Assembly (NCBI RefSeq): GCF_002250655.1
Contig: NZ_NOZR01000017.1
Coordinates: 1-64,000 of the forward strand
DNA from: Mycolicibacterium sphagni
GTDB taxonomy: Bacteria > Actinomycetota > Actinomycetes > Mycobacteriales > Mycobacteriaceae
Direction: 5' to 3'
DNA length: 64,000 nucleotides
Shown here: positions 24,891-32,160 of the stretch, piece by piece
How positions within the stretch are numbered: position 1 is the first letter of the stretch
Layout of the letters: the number at the start of each line of letters is the position of its first letter
Made by a program: the position numbers and the translations under genes
Notes under the pieces: model-generated
What the model saw: the letters and a program-made list of their open reading frames with translations, nothing else
Database searches by the model: none
What the model was told of the DNA's origin: nothing

Positions 24891-26819
24891 ATGAAACTGC
24901 CTTGGGCGCCGGCCTTCCCGTTGCGCCCGCTGGCCCGCATCAGCCTGTGGCTGTCGGTGGTGCTGGTCGCCGCATTGTGGGCATGGGGGGCCTGGCAGCG
25001 ACGCTGGATCGCCGACGACGGGTTGATCGTGCTGCGCACTGTGCGCAATCTGCTGGCCGGCAACGGGCCGGTGTTCAACGCCGGCGAGCGGGTGGAATCC
25101 AACACCTCCACGCTGTGGACCTTCCTGAACTATTTCGGTGGCGTGGTCGGCGGGCCGGTGCGGCTCGAATACGTCACACTGGCGTTGGCTCTGAGCTTGT
25201 CGGTCGCGGGTGTGGTGCTCGTAATGCTCGGCACCGCAAGGCTATTCGCGCCCGGTCTGCAGGGGAGTCGAGCCCTGCTGCTGCCGGCGGGCGCAGTGGT
25301 CTACATCGCGATCCCGCCCGCCCGTGACTTCGCCACCTCGGGTCTGGAGAACGGCCTGGTGCTCGCCTGGATCGGCGTGCTCTGGTGGATGATGGTGGCC
25401 TGGTCGCAGGCGCCCCGGCTGCGGCGGGGCGGTCCCGTCTTCCTGGCGGCGTTGGCCTTCGTGGCGGGGCTGAGCGTCCTGGTTCGCCCTGAGCTCGCGC
25501 TGATCGGTGGGCTGGCACTGGTGATGATGCTCGTGGCCGCCCGCGGCTGGATCAACCGATTGCTGATCCTGGTGTCTGGTGGACTGTTTCCGGTGGGCTA
25601 CCAGATCTTCCGAATGGGTTACTACGGACTGCTTTTCCCGCAGACCGCGCTGGCCAAGGACGCATCCGGGGACAAGTGGAGCCAGGGCCTGACTTATCTG
25701 GCCAACTTCAATGCGCCCTACGCGCTGTGGCTGGCGGCGCTGCTGGTGATCGCGCTCGGTGCCGTACTCGTAGCCGCCCGCCCGCGAGTGCCCGGCAATT
25801 CCCCCCGGCTGGCCGGCCGGATCCAAAGCCCCACTGCCGTCGTCGTTTTCATGCTTGTCAGCGGTCTGCTGCAGGGCCTGTACTGGATCCGCCAGGGTGG
25901 CGATTTCATGCATGGCCGCGTGTTGCTGACTCCGGTGTTCTGCCTGCTGGCGCCAGTGTCGGTGATTCCCGTCGTGCTGCCGGAAACCGTCCGGTCCGCA
26001 CGCGACCGAGGCGTCGTGCTGGCCGGAGCGACCGCCGCGCTGTGGTTGGGTGTCGTCGGCTGGTCGCTGTGGGCGGCGAACTCACCGGGCATGGGTTTCG
26101 ACGCCACCAGGGTCACCTATTCGGGCATCGTCGACGAGCGACGCTTCTATTCTCAAGCCACCGGCCACGCTCATCCGCTCACCGCCGCCGACTATCTGGA
26201 CTATCCGCGGATGCGGGCGGTGCTGACCGCGATCAACAACACTCCCGACGGTGCGCTGCTGCTGCCGTCGGGGAACTACGATGTGTGGGACGTGGTGCCC
26301 GCCTACCCGCCGCCACCTCCACCGCCCGGTGTTTCGATGGATTCATGGCGCCGCGAAATAGCGCCGCACACAGTCTTTTTCACCAACCTTGGGATGCTCG
26401 GCATGAATGTCGGGCTCAACGTCAGGGTGATCGACCAGATCGGTTTGGCAAATCCGATCGCGGCGCACACGGCTCGTCTGGACGACGCCCGCATCGGTCA
26501 TGACAAGAACCTGTTCCCGGACTGGGCCGTTGCTGAGGGCCCCTGGCTCAAGGAGCATCCGTGGGTTCCGCCCTACCTCGACGAGGGCTGGATCAAAGAA
26601 GCCGGAGTGGCCCTGGGGTGCCCGGAGACCGATGCGATGCTGAAGTCCATCCGGAGCCCGCTGGGGATCCGCCGATTCGTGTCAAACGTGCTGCACGCCC
26701 TCGATTTCACCCGGTACCGGATCGATCGAGTGCCCCAGTACGAGCTACTGCGTTGCGGTCTCGACGAGCCTCCGTTGCCCGGAACCCCGTACACCGGACT
26801 GCCGGCCACCGGTCCCTAG
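24891..26819 (+). CDS. aftB: terminal beta-(1->2) arabinofuranosyltransferase AftB
   Basis: A 642-residue GT-C-fold membrane glycosyltransferase with about ten transmembrane helices, using decaprenylphosphoryl-arabinose outside the membrane to add the terminal beta-1,2 arabinose of arabinan. The periplasmic loop after the first helix carries the GT-C acidic pair Asp42-Asp43 (IADDGLIVLR). A soluble C-terminal domain (about 420-642) contains a Pro-rich YPPPPPPPG stretch. I chose ATG at 24891; a TTG at 24828 would extend into ubiA and make the protein longer than the roughly 627-residue M. tuberculosis AftB. Last gene of the glf operon. Confidence 0.94.
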   Translation: MKLPWAPAFPLRPLARISLWLSVVLVAALWAWGAWQRRWIADDGLIVLRTVRNLLAGNGPVFNAGERVESNTSTLWTFLNYFGGVVGGPVRLEYVTLALALSLSVAGVVLVMLGTARLFAPGLQGSRALLLPAGAVVYIAIPPARDFATSGLENGLVLAWIGVLWWMMVAWSQAPRLRRGGPVFLAALAFVAGLSVLVRPELALIGGLALVMMLVAARGWINRLLILVSGGLFPVGYQIFRMGYYGLLFPQTALAKDASGDKWSQGLTYLANFNAPYALWLAALLVIALGAVLVAARPRVPGNSPRLAGRIQSPTAVVVFMLVSGLLQGLYWIRQGGDFMHGRVLLTPVFCLLAPVSVIPVVLPETVRSARDRGVVLAGATAALWLGVVGWSLWAANSPGMGFDATRVTYSGIVDERRFYSQATGHAHPLTAADYLDYPRMRAVLTAINNTPDGALLLPSGNYDVWDVVPAYPPPPPPPGVSMDSWRREIAPHTVFFTNLGMLGMNVGLNVRVIDQIGLANPIAAHTARLDDARIGHDKNLFPDWAVAEGPWLKEHPWVPPYLDEGWIKEAGVALGCPETDAMLKSIRSPLGIRRFVSNVLHALDFTRYRIDRVPQYELLRCGLDEPPLPGTPYTGLPATGP

Positions 26820-27233
26820 CCGTCGGCCGTGAGTCCAAAGTCGGCCGTGAGTCCAAAGTGGGCTGAGTATTCCAAAGTGGGCTGAGTGCAAGGTGTTACG
26901 TGTGAGCCCACTGAGATCGCGTTGACGACAGTGTCAATTGCGGGGTGGAAATCGTCAGCGACTCCCGGCTGAATCCGCTGGTTAGGGCGAGAAACACCAA
27001 AGTTCTTGAAGCTCAAGCGGACTGTGGCCGACATCTCACCGCGCCGGGGTTTAATCCAACAGGTTTCTCGGTTCGAACGCCGAGGCGGTAACTTTGTTTG
27101 CCAGCCGGGCTCTAACCGGTAACGCTGCGGTCAGTTCGCGGCGATACACAGTCAAGTGTGACAACGCTTGGCGAACCAATGTCAGTGTCGACAGCGGTTG
27201 CGTCATGCCGTGAACGAATGAGTTGAGCAATCG
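26820..27233. other. 414-bp intergenic region between aftB and the first antigen 85 gene
   Basis: The first 75 bases hold a short tandem repeat array (listed separately). The remainder has no credible gene. It presumably contains the promoter of the gene starting at 27234. A weak dyad CACA-N6-TGTG lies around 27148-27161, too short to call an operator. Confidence 0.6.
26822..26897. repeat. four-unit minisatellite-like repeat downstream of aftB
   Basis: Two perfect 18-base units GTCGGCCGTGAGTCCAAA at 26822-26839 and 26840-26857 are followed by two related units beginning GTGGGCTGAGT at 26858 and 26877. The 17-base sequence TCCAAAGTGGGCTGAGT occurs perfectly at 26852-26868 and 26871-26887. Starts within three bases of the aftB stop, so it is non-coding. 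Confidence 0.85.
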
Positions 27234-28172
27234 ATGGTCCGTGCTGTGAGAGCCTCCCTCACCGCCGCCCTGCTACTGGCCGCGCTGACGTCAGTCGTGG
27301 GCGCGACCCCGGACGCGAAAGCGTTCTCCCGGGAAGGCCTTCCGGTCGAGTACCTGGACGTGTACTCACCATCGATGAATCGCAACATCCGCGTCGAGTT
27401 CCAAGGGGCCGCAGCCGCTGGGCCGGCGACATCGGGCAGCGGCTCGAAAGCCGTCTACCTGCTCGACGGCCTGCGCGCCCAGGACGACTACAGCGGCTGG
27501 GACATCAACACCCCGGCGTTCGAATGGTTCTACGGCACGGGCGTCTCGGTGGTGATGCCCGTCGGCGGTCAGTCCAGCTTCTACAGCGACTGGTACTCGC
27601 CGTCGAGCTTCAACAAGCAGCCTTACACCTACAAGTGGGCGACATTCCTCACCAGCGAGCTGCCCCAGTGGCTGGCCGCCAACAAGCAGATCTCCCCGAC
27701 CGGGAACGGTGTTGTCGGCCTCTCGATGTCCGGCGGTGCTGCGCTGATCCTGGCGGCCTATCACCCGGATCAGTTCGTCTACGCAGCATCGCTATCCGGT
27801 TTCCTCAACCCCAGTTCGCCGCCCGTGCAGCAGGCCATCCGCGTGGCCATGCTCGACGCCGACGGCTACAACGTCGACAACATGTGGGGTGCGCCGTGGG
27901 ATCCCGCGTGGAAGCACAACGACCCGGTGCTGCAGGCGGCCACTCTGGCCCACAACGGCACTCGCCTGTGGATCTACTGCGCACCCGGCGGCCAGACCGA
28001 TCTGGAGTCGATGGCGATGGCCACCAACAAGGATTTCCAGGCCGCCTACACCGCGGCCGGAGGCGCCAACGCAACCTTCGAATTCCCGCAGTCCGGCACC
28101 CATTCGTGGGCGAATTGGGGAGCTCAGTTGGCGGCACTAAAACCCGACCTCATCGCCACAATCAGACGGTGA
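27234..28172 (+). CDS. antigen 85-family mycolyltransferase/esterase, extra paralogue
   Basis: A 312-residue secreted alpha/beta-hydrolase of the antigen 85 family. The signal peptide ends at about Ala30, before FSREGLPVEYLDV, the usual mature Ag85 start. The catalytic triad is intact: Ser164 in GLSMSG, Glu258 and His290 in SGTHSW. The WDINTPAFEW and GGQSSFYSDWY substrate-cleft segments are also conserved. Unlike the next gene it lacks the Cys pair (mature 87-92 disulfide) near the active site. Expected activity is mycolyl transfer between trehalose monomycolates or onto arabinogalactan. M. tuberculosis has only fbpA and fbpD here, so this is an additional copy. Probably a recent or lineage-specific duplication (inference). 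Confidence 0.93.
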   Translation: MVRAVRASLTAALLLAALTSVVGATPDAKAFSREGLPVEYLDVYSPSMNRNIRVEFQGAAAAGPATSGSGSKAVYLLDGLRAQDDYSGWDINTPAFEWFYGTGVSVVMPVGGQSSFYSDWYSPSSFNKQPYTYKWATFLTSELPQWLAANKQISPTGNGVVGLSMSGGAALILAAYHPDQFVYAASLSGFLNPSSPPVQQAIRVAMLDADGYNVDNMWGAPWDPAWKHNDPVLQAATLAHNGTRLWIYCAPGGQTDLESMAMATNKDFQAAYTAAGGANATFEFPQSGTHSWANWGAQLAALKPDLIATIRR

Positions 28173-28288
28173 GAGGGCGGTCACGACGACATCTCAGAAG
28201 AGGAACGATCGGGCCACATGTGGTTGACTACCAGGGCACGGCTGCGTTGATCGCATGCGGTGCGGCACCCAAAAAAGGATGGAAATAA

Positions 28289-29296
28289 ATGAAGTTCGTT
28301 GAGAAGTTGCGTGGCGTTTGGCTGCGCCGGCTGACAGTCGCAGCCGCGGCTGCCGCCGTGCTGCCCGGCCTGATCGGCGTCGTCGGCGGCTCCGCAACGG
28401 CGGGAGCATTCTCCAAGCCGGGCCTCCCGGTCGAATACCTCGATGTGCCGTCCGCCGGCATGGGACGCAATATCCGCGTCCAGTTCCAGAGCGGTGGCCC
28501 CAACTCTCCCGCGGTGTACCTGCTCGACGGTCTGCGCGCCCAGGACGACTTCAACGGCTGGGACATCAACACCCCGGCCTTTGAGTGGTACTACAACTCC
28601 GGCCTGTCGGTGATCATGCCCGTCGGTGGCCAGTCCAGCTTCTACTCCGACTGGTACAAGCCCGCGTGCGGCAAGAACGGTTGCCAGACCTACAAGTGGG
28701 AGACCTTCCTGACCCAAGAGCTGCCGGCGTGGCTGGCCGCCAACCGTCAGGTCAAGCCCACCGGCAGTGCGGCCGTCGGTCTGTCGATGGCCGGCTCTGC
28801 CGCGCTGACGCTGGCGATCTACCACCCCGAGCAGTTCCCGTACGCCGCGGCGCTGTCGGGCTTCCTCAACCTCTCCGAGGGCTGGTGGCCGATGCTGGTC
28901 AACATGTCGATGGGTGACGCCGGCGGCTTCAAGGCCAACGACATGTGGGGTCCGACCGAAGATCCGAACAGCGCGTGGAAGCGCAACGACCCGATGGTCA
29001 ACATCCAGCAGTTGATCAACAACAACACCCGCATCTGGATCTACTGCGGTGACGGCAAGCCGTCCGACCTGGACGCGGGCACCAGCAGCGGCAACCTGTT
29101 CAACGCGAAGTTCCTCGAAGGGTTCACGTTGCGGACCAACAAGACGTTCCGCGACACCTACCTGGCTGACGGTGGCACCAACGGGGTGTTCAACTTCCCG
29201 GCCAACGGCACGCATCAGTGGAACTACTGGGGCCAGCAGCTGCAGCAGATGAAGCCCGACATCCAGCGCGTGCTCGGCGCAACGCCGACTGACTGA
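28289..29296 (+). CDS. fbpA: antigen 85A mycolyltransferase
   Basis: A 335-residue secreted mycolyltransferase making trehalose dimycolate and mycolyl-arabinogalactan in the cell envelope. Signal peptide through Ala40 (ATAGA), mature N-terminus FSKPGLPVEYLDV. Triad Ser166 (mature 126), Glu277 and His309. The disulfide pair Cys127-Cys132 (mature 87-92) sits in ACGKNGCQTYKWETF exactly as in Ag85A/B/C. Closest in context and features to Rv3804c. ATG at 28289 with AAAAAAGGATGG upstream. It follows the extra paralogue by 116 bases and is followed by a strong hairpin, so it may be expressed alone. Confidence 0.94.
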   Translation: MKFVEKLRGVWLRRLTVAAAAAAVLPGLIGVVGGSATAGAFSKPGLPVEYLDVPSAGMGRNIRVQFQSGGPNSPAVYLLDGLRAQDDFNGWDINTPAFEWYYNSGLSVIMPVGGQSSFYSDWYKPACGKNGCQTYKWETFLTQELPAWLAANRQVKPTGSAAVGLSMAGSAALTLAIYHPEQFPYAAALSGFLNLSEGWWPMLVNMSMGDAGGFKANDMWGPTEDPNSAWKRNDPMVNIQQLINNNTRIWIYCGDGKPSDLDAGTSSGNLFNAKFLEGFTLRTNKTFRDTYLADGGTNGVFNFPANGTHQWNYWGQQLQQMKPDIQRVLGATPTD

Positions 29297-29314
29297 TAGT
29301 CCGGAGTCAACCGA

Positions 29315-29349
29315 CCAACGGCGACGACCTTCACGGTCGTCGCCGTTGG
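29315..29349 (+). terminator. 15-bp stem, 5-base loop hairpin after fbpA
   Basis: CCAACGGCGACGACC at 29315-29329 is perfectly complementary to GGTCGTCGCCGTTGG at 29335-29349 with the loop TTCAC. It begins 19 bases after the fbpA stop. A very stable GC-rich structure without a U-tract, consistent with a mycobacterial intrinsic terminator or mRNA 3' stabiliser. Confidence 0.85.
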
Positions 29350-29442
29350 CGTATCCGAGCCATGCATTTAAGGGGTGTGATTCACTCATGGGCAGGTGGG
29401 ACGGGGCTGTACACACGACGAGTCGACATTGAGGTGACCATC

Positions 29443-30330
29443 ATGAGTCTGTCGGGCCTGTTCCGGGGAGTCTGCGCCGCAGTTCTGGCGCTCGGCCTGT
29501 GGAGCGCCACGGGGCCAGCCGCCCACGCCGCTGACGTCGAGTATCTGATGGTGCCGTCGCCGGCCATGGGCCGCGACATCCCGGTGGCTTTCCTGGCCGG
29601 TGGCCCGCACGCTGTCGTGCTGCTGGATGCATTCAACGCCGGTGACGGTGTCAGTAACTGGGTCACCGCGGGCAACGCGATGAACACCCTGGCCGGTAAG
29701 GGCGTCTCGGTGGTCGCGCCGGCCAGCGGAGCGTTCACCCTGTACACCAACTGGGAGGCCGACGGCACCCGGCAATGGGAGACGTTCCTGTCCGACGAGC
29801 TGCCCAACTGGCTGGCGGCCAACAAGGGCCTGGCACCCGGCGGCCATGCGATCGTCGGTGCATCTCAGGGCGGCACGGGCGCTCTGATGGAGGCGACGTT
29901 CCACCCTGACCGCTACCGTTATGCCGGGTCGATGTCGGGCTTCCTGACCCCGTCGAACACCTTCCTCAACGGTGCGATCACCGCGGGTATGAACGAGTTC
30001 GGTGGCGTCAACACCCAGGCCATGTGGGGTGCGGCGCAGCTGGGCCGGTGGAAGTGGCATGACCCTGACGTGCACGCCCAGCTGTTGGTCGACAACAACA
30101 CCCGGCTGTGGATCTTCAGCCCTCAGACCCTGACCTGTAGTGACGTGCCCGCGATGATCGGCTACTGCGACCAGGCTCAGGGCAGCAACCGGACCTTCTA
30201 CGCGCACTACCGCTCGCTGGGCGGTCACAACGGCCACTTCGACTTCCCGGCCGGTGGAAACCACGACTGGGGCAACTGGGCGGCTCAGCTGGCCGCGATG
30301 TCGAACGACGTTGCGGCGGCAATCAAATAG
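29443..30330 (+). CDS. fbpD: MPT51/FbpD-like antigen 85-related protein
   Basis: A 295-residue secreted protein of the MPT51 type. Signal peptide to about residue 29 (GPAAHAA), then DVEYLMVPSPAMGRDI. The fold and many Ag85 landmarks are conserved. The nucleophile-position Ser141 is present in GASQGG and His274 in GNHDW, but the segment that supplies the catalytic Glu in Ag85 reads CDQAQGSN here, with Cys242/Asp243 in its place. MPT51 proteins are considered non-mycolyltransferases that bind matrix or carbohydrate. ATG 29443 with GAGGTGACC upstream is preferred over an in-frame ATG at 29362. Syntenic with Rv3803c. Confidence 0.92.
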   Translation: MSLSGLFRGVCAAVLALGLWSATGPAAHAADVEYLMVPSPAMGRDIPVAFLAGGPHAVVLLDAFNAGDGVSNWVTAGNAMNTLAGKGVSVVAPASGAFTLYTNWEADGTRQWETFLSDELPNWLAANKGLAPGGHAIVGASQGGTGALMEATFHPDRYRYAGSMSGFLTPSNTFLNGAITAGMNEFGGVNTQAMWGAAQLGRWKWHDPDVHAQLLVDNNTRLWIFSPQTLTCSDVPAMIGYCDQAQGSNRTFYAHYRSLGGHNGHFDFPAGGNHDWGNWAAQLAAMSNDVAAAIK

Positions 30331-30404
30331 GTCACAACTGCGGATGAACTGTTAACTTTCCGCAATCTTTTGGAGCTCTGGGGCGCCTATGGGCAGCCGG
30401 TAAC

Positions 30405-30866
30405 GTGAAGGCCGTGCAGCGCTCGCTCGTGATCAGCCTGGTAGGCCCAACGGCCTGGCTGATGGTGGCCTGCAGCTCTGGTGAAGACCTGGTGGTGACC
30501 ACGGCCGCTCCCACCGCGCAGGCCCACGGCGCCGTCCATGGCCAGGGTGCGCTGTCCCCGTCGGACGCCGACCTGCAATCCATCAAGCTGAACGTCACAC
30601 CGTCGCAGCGTGGATTCCTGGACGCGCTCACCGCCGCGGGTGTGCGCCCGTCCAGCGAGCTGGAAGCATTGAGCATCGGGTCCCACGTCTGCCAGGCCCA
30701 TGCAGCCGGTCAAAGCGATCAGGCAGTGTGGGACTACATCGCTCCCATGGTGCGTAGCGACGTCATCGACTCAGGTCCCTCGACGTCACCGCACACCGCC
30801 CCCCAGCCGCAGGTGAACGAGGCGACCGCCGATTACATCCGGATCGCCACCCAACGGCTCTGCTAA
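30405..30866 (+). CDS. DUF732 domain lipoprotein
   Basis: A 153-residue putative lipoprotein. Hydrophobic N-terminus with lipobox VACSSG (Cys23). The C-terminal part (about 65-153) has the DUF732 pattern: RGFLDALTAAGV, a Cys in GSHVCQAHAAG, and a final Cys at the C-terminus (IATQRLC), which probably form a disulfide. DUF732 proteins are small secreted mycobacterial proteins of unknown function. Start is GTG at 30405. It lies 22 bases before the Rv3802c-type hydrolase gene, in the same direction, so it may be co-transcribed with it. Confidence 0.85.
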   Translation: MKAVQRSLVISLVGPTAWLMVACSSGEDLVVTTAAPTAQAHGAVHGQGALSPSDADLQSIKLNVTPSQRGFLDALTAAGVRPSSELEALSIGSHVCQAHAAGQSDQAVWDYIAPMVRSDVIDSGPSTSPHTAPQPQVNEATADYIRIATQRLC

Positions 30867-30888
30867 CAGGAAGACAACGCCACTTTCC

Positions 30889-31908
30889 ATGGCTCGTAAA
30901 ACCCGGACCAATGCCCGGCGTCGACGTCACCGCATCCTCGGCTGGGTAGCCGCGGGCGCGATGGGCGTCGTCGTGGCTCTCGTCGTCGCCATCATCGTCA
31001 TCGTCGTTCGCCGGCCGGCGGCACCGCCGACGGCCGTGCCGCCGACCGCACTGCCGCCCACCAGCACGCCGGGCCAGCAGAAGCCCCGCCCGGAGTTCCA
31101 GGACGCCAGCTGCCCCGACGTCATGATGGTCGCGATCCCGGGCACCTGGGAATCGTCGCCGACCGACGATCCGCTGAACCCGACTCAGTTCCCGCTGTCG
31201 CTGATCGGCAACGTCACGCGGCCGCTGGCCGGACAGTTCGGCCCTGACCGACTCGAGGTGTACACCGTTCCGTACACCGCGCAGTTCCATAACCCGCTGT
31301 CGCAGGACAATCAGATGTCCTACAACGACAGTCGCGCCGAGGGCACCCGGGGAGCGGTCAAGGCGATCACCGACATGAACAACCGCTGCCCGCTGACCAG
31401 TTATGTGCTGGCCGGCTTCTCGCAGGGCGCGATCATCGCCGGCGATATCGCCAGCGATATCGGCAACGGGCGGGGCCCGGTCGACGAGGATCTGGTCCTC
31501 GGGGTCACGTTGATCGCCGACGGTCGCCGCCAGGCCGGCGTCGGGCAGGACATCGGCCCGAACCCGCCCGGCGAAGGCGCCGAGATCACGCTGCACGAAA
31601 TTCCCGCACTGTCCGCGATGGGCCTGACCATGACGGGGGAGCGGCCGGGTGGATTCGGTGCGCTCAACAACCGCACCAACGAGATCTGCGGTCCCGGTGA
31701 CCTGATCTGCGCGGCGCCCCAAGAGGCGTTCAACATCGGCAACCTGCCGACCACTCTCAATGTGCTGGCCGGCGGCGCGGGGCAGCCGGTGCACGCGCTG
31801 TACAACACGCCGCAGTTCTGGAACCTCGACGGCCAAACGGCCACGCAGTGGACACTGAATTGGGCGCACAACCTGATCGAGAACGCGCCGCACCCGAAAC
31901 ACGGATGA
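30889..31908 (+). CDS. cutinase-like phospholipase/thioesterase (Rv3802c-like)
   Basis: A 339-residue membrane-anchored serine hydrolase of the cutinase family. A very basic N-terminus (RKTRTNARRRRHR) precedes a transmembrane anchor (about 17-40) and a Pro/Thr linker, then the alpha/beta-hydrolase domain with nucleophile Ser178 in AGFSQG. The Asp is probably in the GPGDLIC segment and the His in QPVHALYN. Rv3802c is an essential periplasmic lipase/thioesterase linked to mycolate metabolism. Its position before fadD32-pks13-accD4 is conserved. AGGAAG lies upstream of the ATG. Confidence 0.94.
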   Translation: MARKTRTNARRRRHRILGWVAAGAMGVVVALVVAIIVIVVRRPAAPPTAVPPTALPPTSTPGQQKPRPEFQDASCPDVMMVAIPGTWESSPTDDPLNPTQFPLSLIGNVTRPLAGQFGPDRLEVYTVPYTAQFHNPLSQDNQMSYNDSRAEGTRGAVKAITDMNNRCPLTSYVLAGFSQGAIIAGDIASDIGNGRGPVDEDLVLGVTLIADGRRQAGVGQDIGPNPPGEGAEITLHEIPALSAMGLTMTGERPGGFGALNNRTNEICGPGDLICAAPQEAFNIGNLPTTLNVLAGGAGQPVHALYNTPQFWNLDGQTATQWTLNWAHNLIENAPHPKHG

Positions 31909-32160
31909 CGTGGGAGCTTCGGTGGTCGACGATTTGGCTGCCGGGGCTACTACGCCTAACATTAAGAAGAAAATAAGAGCTGCATGCGCCGACGGCGCTC
32001 GGGCCGACCGAGCCGACGGGGCCGTTTAGGTCCGAATGGGGCCTCGATCGCTCTGTACGATCTGGGAGGTTTGGGCCCGCGACGCAGGCTTACCGGTGGC
32101 GCGACCACACGCGCGGCCGCCGCGAGGCCCGACACAGATGTGTTCTGACAGGAGATTGGT

